The notes below the pieces were generated by a model. The model did no database searches and was not told the DNA's origin. It saw nothing but the letters and a program-made list of their open reading frames with translations. Of a DNA stretch of 64,000 bases, positions 15,780 to 23,182 are shown piece by piece (the first letter of the stretch is position 1; each line of letters begins with the position of its first letter). Origin of the DNA: Methanothrix harundinacea 6Ac (GTDB taxonomy: Archaea; Halobacteriota; Methanosarcinia; Methanotrichales; Methanotrichaceae); assembly GCF_000235565.1 (NCBI RefSeq), contig NC_017527.1, positions 1,736,001-1,800,000 on the forward strand, read 5' to 3'. The position numbers were made by a program, and so were the translations under genes.

Positions 15780-17657
15780 CTAGGCGGAGAGCCCCAGCCC
15801 CTCCCTCTTCTCCTCGATCTTGGCGATCATCAATTTAGCGGCCTTGAAGGGGTCCGGCTCGACGGCGAAGGAGGCGCCTACGACCCCCTCCACCCCCTTC
15901 GTCAGGACGCTCGTCACCTCGGGGCTACCGAGGACCGGCGGGACCGTCCCCAGGACGGTATAGACCCCGGAGGCTATGACGTAAGCCCCGATGCTCACCG
16001 CCTTCTCGCTCATCCACTCCGGGGCGGCCCCCGCCGCCGGTAGGTCGCTGATGTCAACTCCGAGGTGGTTTGCCAGGGCCGCCGCCAGGACGAGGATCCG
16101 GCTGATGTCGACGCAGGAGCCCATGTGGAGGACCGGCGGAACGCCGAGGGCCTCGCAGATGGGCCTCAGGCCCGGACCCGCCTCCTTCGCCGCCTCGGGG
16201 AGGAGGAGGCCGGCCTTGGCGCAGGCGATGGCGTTGCAGCCGGTGGTGACGACGAGGACGTCGTTTCTGATCAGCTCCCGGACCAGGTTTACGTGGCCGA
16301 AGTCGTGCTGGACCTTGGGGTTGTTGCAGCCGACGACGGCTCCGACGCCCTTGATCGAACCGGAGACGATGGCGTCGACGAGGGGCTGGGGCGTTCCGCC
16401 GAGGGCCCCCAGGATCGCCTCAGCGCTGAAGCCGACCATGCAGCCGCTCTTCTCCCTGGGGATGTTCACCCTCCCGGGGTCGCGGTTCGGGTAGTTCTCG
16501 ACGGCGGCCCGGACGATCTCCCGCGCCGTCTCCAGGGCCTTCTCCTCGTGGTACTCCATCCGGAGGGTCCCGGGGAAGTCGGCCTTCGGGGAGGTGGAGA
16601 TGAATTTGGTGTGGTAGCAGCCGGCGAGGTTTCCGAGGGCTGGCATGATGCACTGGACGTCCACCACCATCGCCTCGACGGCGCCGGTGATGACGGCCAG
16701 CTCCTGCTGGAGGAAGTTTCCTGCCGTCGGAATCCCGTGGCGCATCAGAACCTCGTTTCCTGTGCAGCAGATCCCGGATACGCTGATCCCCTTCGCCCCC
16801 ATCTCTATTGCGAGGGCGACCATCTCGGGGTCCTCGGCGGCGGCGACGATCATCTCCGAGAGGATCGGCTCGTGGCCGTGGACGATGATGTTCACCTCGT
16901 CCGACTTCAGGACCCCCAGGTTCGACTCCGACATGACCGGTGTTGGGGTTCCGAAGAGGACGTCCTGGACGTCGGTGGCGATCATCGATCCGCCCCAGCC
17001 GTCGGAGATGCTCGTTCTGAGGCCGTGGAGGAGGAGGTGGACCGGATCGTTGTCGACGCCGATGTGGGTTCTGTGCATGCACTCGACGATCTCCCGGTCG
17101 ACCCCCCGGGGGTCGATCCCGGCCTTCTCCCAGACCGACTGCCTCTTGGCGGGGGCCCGCCTGGTGAACGTGATCGGTCCCTCCTGCTTTCCGAATTCGG
17201 AGAGGAGGACGTTGGCGAGCTCCAGCGCCACCTCCTCAGGGCTCCGACCCTCCGGGGAGATGCCGTACTCGGCTGCCAGGGCGTTCATCTTCGCCCCGTC
17301 CTTGATCTGGTAGCCCTCAGCTTCGCCCTCCGCCATCTTCTTGAAGGCGAGGACGGCGTCCCGGGCGTGGTCGGAGTGGGCCGCCGCCCCGGCGGCGATC
17401 ATCCGGAGGAGGTTTCGGGCGACGATGATGTCGGCGGTGGCGCCGCAGACCCCTCGATCCGCCCCCTCGCCGAAGGGGTCGATCCGGCAGGGCCCCATGT
17501 TGCAGTTGCGGCAGCAGACCCCTAGGATGCCGAAGCCGCACTGGGGCTGCTGCTTATCGAAACGGTCCCAGGCGGTCTCGATCCCCGCCCGGTCGGCCTC
17601 CAGGAGCATCGCCCGGGTGGCGGGATCTATGCTCCTCTCGCTGACGTTCTTACCCAT
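15780..17657 (-). CDS. cooS: Anaerobic carbon monoxide dehydrogenase, catalytic subunit
   Basis: Catalyses CO + H2O = CO2 + 2H+ + 2e- at a Ni-Fe-S C-cluster. The ATG at 17655-17657 has GAGAGGT nine bases upstream and gives 625 residues, the normal CooS length; a 15-codon upstream extension is unlikely. The N-terminus has the full D/B-cluster pattern C-x7-CC-x2-C-x4-C-x13-C beginning at QCGFGILGVCC. C-cluster ligands are all in place: the His of VHGHEP and the Cys of GICCTG, VQCIMP, VGCNNP, TGCNAIACAKAG and HMGSCVD. It is therefore predicted active. It is the monofunctional bacterial-type enzyme, not the Cdh/ACS complex used in acetate cleavage, and it heads a five-gene operon. Confidence 0.95.
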   Translation of the reverse strand: MGKNVSERSIDPATRAMLLEADRAGIETAWDRFDKQQPQCGFGILGVCCRNCNMGPCRIDPFGEGADRGVCGATADIIVARNLLRMIAAGAAAHSDHARDAVLAFKKMAEGEAEGYQIKDGAKMNALAAEYGISPEGRSPEEVALELANVLLSEFGKQEGPITFTRRAPAKRQSVWEKAGIDPRGVDREIVECMHRTHIGVDNDPVHLLLHGLRTSISDGWGGSMIATDVQDVLFGTPTPVMSESNLGVLKSDEVNIIVHGHEPILSEMIVAAAEDPEMVALAIEMGAKGISVSGICCTGNEVLMRHGIPTAGNFLQQELAVITGAVEAMVVDVQCIMPALGNLAGCYHTKFISTSPKADFPGTLRMEYHEEKALETAREIVRAAVENYPNRDPGRVNIPREKSGCMVGFSAEAILGALGGTPQPLVDAIVSGSIKGVGAVVGCNNPKVQHDFGHVNLVRELIRNDVLVVTTGCNAIACAKAGLLLPEAAKEAGPGLRPICEALGVPPVLHMGSCVDISRILVLAAALANHLGVDISDLPAAGAAPEWMSEKAVSIGAYVIASGVYTVLGTVPPVLGSPEVTSVLTKGVEGVVGASFAVEPDPFKAAKLMIAKIEEKREGLGLSA

Positions 17658-17689
17658 ATTTGTGACCTCTCTTATCGTTCCAAATTCGA

Positions 17690-17713
17690 AGTGATATGAC
17701 AAAAGTTATCACT
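17690..17713. promoter_or_regulatory. Inverted repeat in the cooS promoter
   Basis: Arms AGTGATA (17690-17696) and TATCACT (17707-17713) are separated by ten bases and lie 33-56 bp upstream of the cooS ATG in A+T-rich DNA. Position and symmetry suggest an operator, possibly for a CRP/FNR-like or other dimeric regulator; none is encoded nearby. Confidence 0.45.
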
Positions 17714-18538
17714 ATCATCTATTTAGCTTTTTCCGAATTTATGTTGTTTAAACAGGTGTATATCTTTTTAATGTGATGTAAAATAACTTGCTTTCAGGTG
17801 TTTAGTGTAATTTTTATGTTTTGGGGCTTGACTTTTTACACCTCCCGGCGGCCTTCAGCCTCTCCAGGGGAGGCGGCGGCATAGCCCGGCCCCTCCGGCT
17901 CGCAAGTAGGCCTCGACCTATCCCGATCTTCCTTTTATCAGAGGGGGAGATTTATCTGCCAGAACCGAACCCTCCAGGATGGGAGACCATCCTCCAAATA
18001 TAAAATTGCTCCATCCCTCTCCGTCCCAGCATTTTTAAGCTCAGGGCCGAGGAGCTGGGATCTCCTCGGCTGGCTGACCTCCAGAGGCGGCGAGCGCCCT
18101 CGCCATGGGCTCTTGGGGAGTTTGGGAGAACCCATCCTAGGATATCCCTTATATTGCTGGATTAATGGCGGCGATCGGCTGAAAAGGGCTGACCCCACGA
18201 GAATATACCTATCCCGGAGCCGAATATATCCGCCGATAATTCCTTTTCGATGGAGAGAAATCTATATATGCAACCCCTTCGTCCCCACTTCATGATGACG
18301 CTCGACGAGGCGATCCTCCGCTGTATAAGCCTCCGCTCCGGCTTGTAGTGCGCCATTTTTGAGCTCTTTTAGCTCTGCTCATATCTTCCTCGATCTCAGA
18401 ACCCATCGCCACCCAAAGCTGTTCCGGCGTTCCATCGGATCTGGCCTTCTCTCCGATCAGGTCCTCTCTGAGATCTTGGGGCACCGCCTTCTGTAGATTA
18501 TACTCAAAGTTCGCATTGAAAAATAGGAGGTGAAAAAT
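17714..18538. other. 825-bp intergenic region without a convincing gene
   Basis: The first 110 bp are A+T-rich promoter DNA for cooS. The rest alternates GC-rich hairpins with A+T-rich TATA-like tracts (for example ATATATAG on the minus strand near 18265). A short minus-strand frame at about 18290-18505 shows protein-like composition (DLREDLIGEKARSDGTPEQL) but has no start in frame with a ribosome-binding site, so it may be a decayed gene end. The ribosome-binding site GGAGGTGA for the next gene lies at 18526-18533. Confidence 0.5.
17976..18104. ncRNA. Candidate structured RNA: three perfect hairpins
   Basis: Within 129 bp there are three perfect stems: AGGATGG-GAGA-CCATCCT (17976-17993, a GNRA loop if read on the plus strand), GCCGAGGAG...CTCCTCGGC with a 7-nt loop (18046-18070), and GGCGAG-CGCC-CTCGCC (18089-18104). 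A palindrome ATCCTAGGAT follows near 18133. Strand and function are unknown; a minus-strand TATA near 18265 could start a transcript through the block. No known RNA family recognised. Confidence 0.3.
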
Positions 18539-19168
18539 ATGAATCGCACCATAAAGCTCCTCATGATATCGGACATCTTCGTCCTCACCGGCTTCGGCCT
18601 CATCCAGCCGATCCTGGCGATCTTCATAAACGAGGGGGTGGTCGGGGGGACGATCTTCACCGCGGGGGTGGCGAGCACCCTCTTCCTGGTGACCAAGTCC
18701 CTCGTCCAGCTCCCCTTCGCCCGGTACGTCGACGGTAGCGTGAAGAAGACCAGATGGCTTATCCTGGGAACGGTCCTCATCGCCATCGTCCCGGTGATGT
18801 ACATCTTCATAGACCACATATACCAGGTCTACCTGGCGGAGGTCCTCTACGGCATAGGAAGCGGCCTTGCATACCCCACCTGGGTCTGCCTCTGGAGCCG
18901 GAACCTGAACCCGGGGAGCGAGGGCTTCGAGTGGTCGATGTATTCCACCTCCACGGGCCTGGGGACCGCCGCCACCGCCGCCGCGGGCGCCGCCATCGCC
19001 AGCGTGGCGGGCTTCGCCGCCACCTTCGTCCTCACCGGGCTGATGTGCCTTGTAGGGTGCGGAATCCTCCTATTCCTAGACCGCGAGAGCCCCCCCGAGT
19101 GGAGAGGTCCAGCGCCATCGACGGATGGAAGGAGGAGGTTGAGGCTAGACCGGACGACTCCGGAGTGA
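18539..19168 (+). CDS. Half-size MFS-like transporter (six helices)
   Basis: A 209-residue membrane protein that matches the N-terminal half of a major-facilitator transporter. Six helices are visible, from ISDIFVLTGFGLIQPILAIF to the last near residue 180, and the loop between helices 2 and 3 carries a degenerate MFS motif A region (RYVDGSVKKTRW). A normal MFS protein has 12 helices and about 400 residues. The tail after residue 182 (SPPEWRGPAPSTDGRRRLRL) is hydrophilic and arginine-rich, as if reading through a lost junction. The ATG is set by GGAGGTGA five bases upstream. Either a true half-size family member or a C-terminally truncated transporter; substrate unknown. Confidence 0.7.
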   Translation: MNRTIKLLMISDIFVLTGFGLIQPILAIFINEGVVGGTIFTAGVASTLFLVTKSLVQLPFARYVDGSVKKTRWLILGTVLIAIVPVMYIFIDHIYQVYLAEVLYGIGSGLAYPTWVCLWSRNLNPGSEGFEWSMYSTSTGLGTAATAAAGAAIASVAGFAATFVLTGLMCLVGCGILLFLDRESPPEWRGPAPSTDGRRRLRLDRTTPE

Positions 19169-19175
19169 TGGTTTG

Positions 19176-19288
19176 TCTCAAGCCCTTCCCTCCCCCCTTC
19201 GCCCTTCGTCCCCTTCCCTCCCTTGCTACCTTCCTCTCCTCCACCCCCCTCTCCTTCTCTTCCCCCTCTTCCCCTCCTCGAGGTCCTT
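19176..19288 (+). other. Long C/T-rich tract
   Basis: About 110 bases after the MFS-like gene are almost all C and T on the plus strand, with only scattered purines. No hairpin precedes it. It may help release the upstream transcript, as pyrimidine-rich tracts do in archaea, or be low-complexity spacer. A similar tract lies at 61441-61520. Confidence 0.4.
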
Positions 19289-19349
19289 TACCGCCCTAAG
19301 GGGCCCGTTTTCGATGACTATTTAGTCCCGGAGCCGCCTTCTCTCCGCC

Positions 19350-20312
19350 ATGGCAGGAGAGCTCTTGGACCGGTTTTGCGGCTCCCTCCTCGGCCTCGCC
19401 GTCGGCGACGCCCTGGGGATGCCCGTCGAGGGGATGACCGCCGAGGAGATCCGGGCGGGGCCCGGCGAGGTCCGGGATATGATCGCCCCCGCCGCCGACC
19501 ACTTCCACTCCGGCCTCTCTCCGGGGCAGTACACCGACGACACTGAGCAGACCCTCATTCTGGCGGAGACCCTCATCGAGGCCGGATCCTTCGACGTCGA
19601 GCGGTTCGCTAAGAGGCTCGCCTCCTGGGGCCGGTGCTGGACCGCCGATCCGAGGATGAATCGGGGGGTCGGCTGGACGAGCAAGACGGCGATCCAGGAG
19701 CTCCTGGGAGGTATGGCCTGGCGGGAGGCGGGGGTGGCGACCCCGACCTGCGGCTCGGCGATGAGGGCGGCGCCGATAGGCCTCGTCTACCACTGCAGCC
19801 TCGACCTCGTCGCCAGGTACGCCGACCTCCAAAGCCTTCCGACTCACTCTTCTGCGGCAGCGAGGGCGGGGTCGGTTGCCGTCGCCGTGGGGGTCGCCCT
19901 CTCCATCCTCGGCTTCGCCCCCCTCAGGGTTCTGGAGATGGCCGCCTCCGCCTCCGAGAGGGTCGATCGGGAGTTCGGCAGGAGGCTTCTCTTGGCGAAG
20001 GAGCTTCTGGACCTCGATCCGCCGGAGGCGCTGGCGGAGATCGGGACGTCCCCGATGGTGGGGGAGACGGTCCCCGCCGCCTTCTTCTGCTACATCGGAT
20101 TCGAGCCGGAGGAGGCGCTGATAGCCGCCGCCTCCGCTGGCGGCGACACCGATACCATCGCCTCCATCGCCGGGGCCCTGGCGGGGGCGGCCCGGGGGTC
20201 AGAATGGATCCCGGAGAGGTGGCTCTCCCGGCTCGAGGATCGGGAGAGGATCGAGTGCGTGGCCGCGGACCTCGCCATCCTCGCCGGCCGGGTCTGCCCC
20301 GGCCTTCGATGA
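19350..20312 (+). CDS. ADP-ribosylglycohydrolase family protein
   Basis: A 320-residue all-helical hydrolase of the DraG/ARH family, which removes ADP-ribose from proteins or small molecules using a binuclear Mg site. The N-terminus has GSLLGLAVGDALGMPVEGM (12-30), followed by YTDDTEQTL (about 59-67, metal-binding TDDT), and the C-terminal metal motif GGDTDTIASIAGALAGA (about 264-280). All expected metal ligands are present, so it is probably active. No DraT-like transferase or nitrogenase gene is near, so the physiological target is unknown. The TATA-like GACTATTTAGT about 25-35 bp before the ATG and lack of a ribosome-binding site fit a leaderless message. Confidence 0.9.
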   Translation: MAGELLDRFCGSLLGLAVGDALGMPVEGMTAEEIRAGPGEVRDMIAPAADHFHSGLSPGQYTDDTEQTLILAETLIEAGSFDVERFAKRLASWGRCWTADPRMNRGVGWTSKTAIQELLGGMAWREAGVATPTCGSAMRAAPIGLVYHCSLDLVARYADLQSLPTHSSAAARAGSVAVAVGVALSILGFAPLRVLEMAASASERVDREFGRRLLLAKELLDLDPPEALAEIGTSPMVGETVPAAFFCYIGFEPEEALIAAASAGGDTDTIASIAGALAGAARGSEWIPERWLSRLEDRERIECVAADLAILAGRVCPGLR

Positions 20313-20442
20313 AGAAATCCTCTTCTTAGCCCACCCCCCGGCCCCGTCCTTCCTCTGCCAACATCTTCTCCCCACCGGGGGGCCGGACCCTTTCTCGACG
20401 CCAGCGTGTCGTTTTTATGCCAGCCCGTACTCGCCATCACCC

Positions 20443-21468
20443 ATGATCAAGGTAGGAATAGTCGGAGGGTCCGGCTACACCGGCGGAGAGCTCCTCCGCC
20501 TCCTGAGCCTCCACCCCGGGGCTGAGGCGGTCTGCATCACCTCCAGAAAGCTGGAGGGAAGGCCCGTGGGGGATGTCCACCCCCATCTGCGGGGGATATC
20601 CTCCCTCAACTTCGAATCGCCCTCGGCATCCGAGGTCGCCGAGAGGTGCGACGTCGTCTTCACCGCCGTCCCCCACGGGACGGCGATGGACTGGGTCCCC
20701 GATCTCCTCGATGCTGGGGCTAAGGTCGTCGACCTATCCGCCGACTACAGGCTCCCCCTGGAGGTCTTCGAGAGGACCTACGGGATGAAGCACCGGGCCT
20801 TCCGGGAGGCGGTCTTCGGGATGCCGGAGCTCCACCCAGAGGTCCGAGGCGCCGGGTTCGTCGCAAACCCCGGATGCTACCCCACGGGGGCGAGCCTCTC
20901 GGTGGCTCCCCTCGTCGGAGCCGGCCTCGCCGAGAGGGTCGTCTTCGACTCCAAGTCCGGGATCTCCGGGGCTGGTAACGCCCCCTCCGAGACGAGCCAC
21001 TACCCGAACATGGCAGAGAACGTCATCGCCTACAAGCTCACCACCCACCGGCACAGAGCCGAGGTAGATCAGGAGCTATCCCGCCTCTCCCCCGGGATCA
21101 GGGTCAGCTTCACCCCCCACGTCGTCCCCGCCATCCGGGGGATCCTGACGACGGCCCACCTCCTGGTGAAGGACGAGTTCATAGGCTCGATCCCCGACAG
21201 GGACGAGATATCAAAGATCTACCGGGATTTCTACCGGGACTCGCCCTTCATCCGGCTCGTTCCCGGCGTCCCCTCCCTCGGAGCGGTCCGGGGGTCGAAC
21301 TTCTGCGACATCGGCTTCGAGGTGGACGGCTCCGGGGATCGGATCGTCGTCGTATCGGCGATAGACAACCTGGTGAAGGGGGCCTCCGGCCAGGCGATCC
21401 AGAACATGAACCTGATGATGGGGATCGCCGAGACGGAGGGGCTCTGGCTCCCGGGCGGAGCGCCCTGA
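20443..21468 (+). CDS. argC: N-acetyl-gamma-glutamyl-phosphate reductase
   Basis: Reduces N-acetylglutamyl phosphate to the semialdehyde with NADPH, third step to ornithine. The 341-residue protein begins with the dinucleotide-binding GIVGGSGYTGGELLRLL and has the catalytic cysteine in FVANPGCYPTGASL (about 139-152); the C-terminal half includes FTPHVVPAIRGI. A T-rich TTTTTATGCC about 25 bp before the ATG suggests a leaderless start. First gene of a four-gene arginine cluster ending with argH. Confidence 0.95.
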   Translation: MIKVGIVGGSGYTGGELLRLLSLHPGAEAVCITSRKLEGRPVGDVHPHLRGISSLNFESPSASEVAERCDVVFTAVPHGTAMDWVPDLLDAGAKVVDLSADYRLPLEVFERTYGMKHRAFREAVFGMPELHPEVRGAGFVANPGCYPTGASLSVAPLVGAGLAERVVFDSKSGISGAGNAPSETSHYPNMAENVIAYKLTTHRHRAEVDQELSRLSPGIRVSFTPHVVPAIRGILTTAHLLVKDEFIGSIPDRDEISKIYRDFYRDSPFIRLVPGVPSLGAVRGSNFCDIGFEVDGSGDRIVVVSAIDNLVKGASGQAIQNMNLMMGIAETEGLWLPGGAP

Positions 21469-21518
21469 AGGGCGGGACTGAAAGGGTAAATAAATAGAGA
21501 GCTCTGAGGTGGAGGAGC

Positions 21519-22004
21519 ATGAAGATCAGAGACGTGATGAACTCCGAGCCGGTGGCCATCCAGGCGACGGAGGCCGTCAGCGACGCCGTCAGGCTTCTTA
21601 GGACAAACGAGATCAGCGGGATGCCGGTGCTGGAGGGGGACCGGCTGGCGGGGGTCGTCTCCGAGTCGGACCTTCTCCGGATGCTCTCTGTCGAGAGGGA
21701 GGGGGGGCTCTGGCTCCCCAGCCCCCTGGAGGTCCTGGAGGTGCCGATCCGCGACCTGATACGGTGGGAGAAGCTCCAGGCCGGGGCCGAGGAGGCGGGG
21801 ATGACGCGGGTATCCGAGGTGATGACCAAGAAGGTCTTCACCGTCAGCCCCGAGGACTCGATCGAGAGGGCGGCGTCGATGATGGTCCGCCACAGGATCA
21901 ACCGCCTCCCGGTCCTGGAAGAGGGGAAGCTGGTGGGGATAGTGACGAGGGGCGACATCATAGCAGGTCTCGGGATGGAGGCGGAGGAAGTTGAAGAGGA
22001 TTGA
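21519..22004 (+). CDS. Two-CBS-domain protein inside the arginine operon
   Basis: A 161-residue protein made of one CBS pair. Repeat 1 is about 4-60 (MNSEPVAIQATEAVSDAVRL, then NEISGMPVLEGDRLAGVVSE) and repeat 2 about 100-152 (VMTKKVFTVSPEDSIERAAS, then HRINRLPVLEEGKLVGIVTR). CBS pairs usually bind adenosine nucleotides and report energy state. The gene starts with GGTGGAGGAG upstream and overlaps argJ by 14 bp, so it is expressed with the arginine enzymes; it may sense AMP/ATP or SAM for them, but no direct evidence is visible. Confidence 0.88.
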   Translation: MKIRDVMNSEPVAIQATEAVSDAVRLLRTNEISGMPVLEGDRLAGVVSESDLLRMLSVEREGGLWLPSPLEVLEVPIRDLIRWEKLQAGAEEAGMTRVSEVMTKKVFTVSPEDSIERAASMMVRHRINRLPVLEEGKLVGIVTRGDIIAGLGMEAEEVEED

Positions 22005-23166
22005 GGGAGGGATATGCGCCGTCGAGGGCGTCAGAGCCTCCGGGGTCAAGCGGGGGAAGTACGGCGTCGCCCTCATCGCCGCCTCAGGCCCTGCCGCCGG
22101 GGCCTTCACGACGAACAGGATCAGGGCTGCGCCCCTGGACGTCACCTCTGAGAGCCTCCTCGCCTCTGGGGGGCATCTCGAGGGGGTGATCGCAAACAGC
22201 GGCTGCGCCAACGCCTACACCGGCCCCCGGGGGGTTGAGGACGCCCGGTGGATGGCGGATCTTCTGGCAGGCCACCTGGGGGTCGGGGCGGATCGGGTCG
22301 GCGTCGCCTCGACGGGGGTGATAGGGAGGTACCTCGATAGGGAGGTGATCGCCGGGCTCTTCGAAGAGGCGAAGGAGAGGCTCCGGTCCGACCCCGGAGC
22401 GAGCGAGGAGGCGGCCCGGGCGATCATGACGACGGATACTGCTGTAAAAGAGATCGCCGTCGAGCACGCCGGGTTCAGGGTGGCGGGGATCACCAAGGGC
22501 GCCGGGATGATCGAGCCCAACATGGCGACGATGCTCTCCTTCATCTACACCGACGCCAGGATCTCGCCGGAGGAGCTCCGGGAGTGCCTCCTTGGAGCGG
22601 TCGATGAGAGCTTCAACATGCTGATCGTCGACGGGGACACCAGCACCAACGACCTGGTCTTGGTGACGGCGACGGGGAAGGTCGGAGCCGATGTAGACGA
22701 CTTCCGGGAGGCCCTCAATTACGTCTCCGTAGAGCTGGCGAAGATGATGGCAAAGGACGGTGAGGGGGCGACGAAGCTCGTGGAGATGGTCGTCACCGGG
22801 GCGAGGGAAAGGGAGGACGCCCGCCTCGCCGCAAAGACGGTGATGAGAAGCAGCCTCGTCAAGACCGCCATCTTCGGAAACGACCCCAACTGGGGGAGGA
22901 TCGTGGCCGCCGCCGGGAGGTCCGGAGCCGAGGTCGATCCGGAGAGGATCACCCTTTCCATATCCGCTGCTGATCGGGATGAAGAGGTATTCCTGGTCCG
23001 GCGGGGGAAGATCGTCGACGGTGTCCTCTCGGAGGCGGAGGAGGTCATGAAATCCGAGGAGCTTCTGATCAAACTCGACCTCGGCCTCGGCGACGCCACC
23101 GCCCGGGCCTTCGGCTGCGATCTCTCTTACGACTACGTCAAGATCAACGCAGATTATACAACCTGA
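21991..23166 (+). CDS. argJ: Bifunctional ornithine acetyltransferase/N-acetylglutamate synthase
   Basis: Recycles the acetyl group from N-acetylornithine to glutamate in the cyclic arginine pathway. The 391-residue precursor contains the self-cleavage site KGAGMIEPNMA-TML, with T180 as the nucleophile that becomes the N-terminus of the beta subunit. The N-terminal half carries ANSGCANAYTG and the C-terminal half GNDPNWGRIVAAAGRSG, both conserved. The start overlaps the CBS gene by 14 bp. Whether it also makes N-acetylglutamate from acetyl-CoA (bifunctional) cannot be read from motifs alone. Confidence 0.94.
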   Translation: MKRIEGGICAVEGVRASGVKRGKYGVALIAASGPAAGAFTTNRIRAAPLDVTSESLLASGGHLEGVIANSGCANAYTGPRGVEDARWMADLLAGHLGVGADRVGVASTGVIGRYLDREVIAGLFEEAKERLRSDPGASEEAARAIMTTDTAVKEIAVEHAGFRVAGITKGAGMIEPNMATMLSFIYTDARISPEELRECLLGAVDESFNMLIVDGDTSTNDLVLVTATGKVGADVDDFREALNYVSVELAKMMAKDGEGATKLVEMVVTGAREREDARLAAKTVMRSSLVKTAIFGNDPNWGRIVAAAGRSGAEVDPERITLSISAADRDEEVFLVRRGKIVDGVLSEAEEVMKSEELLIKLDLGLGDATARAFGCDLSYDYVKINADYTT

Positions 23167-23182
23167 GTTTGAGGATGGAATC

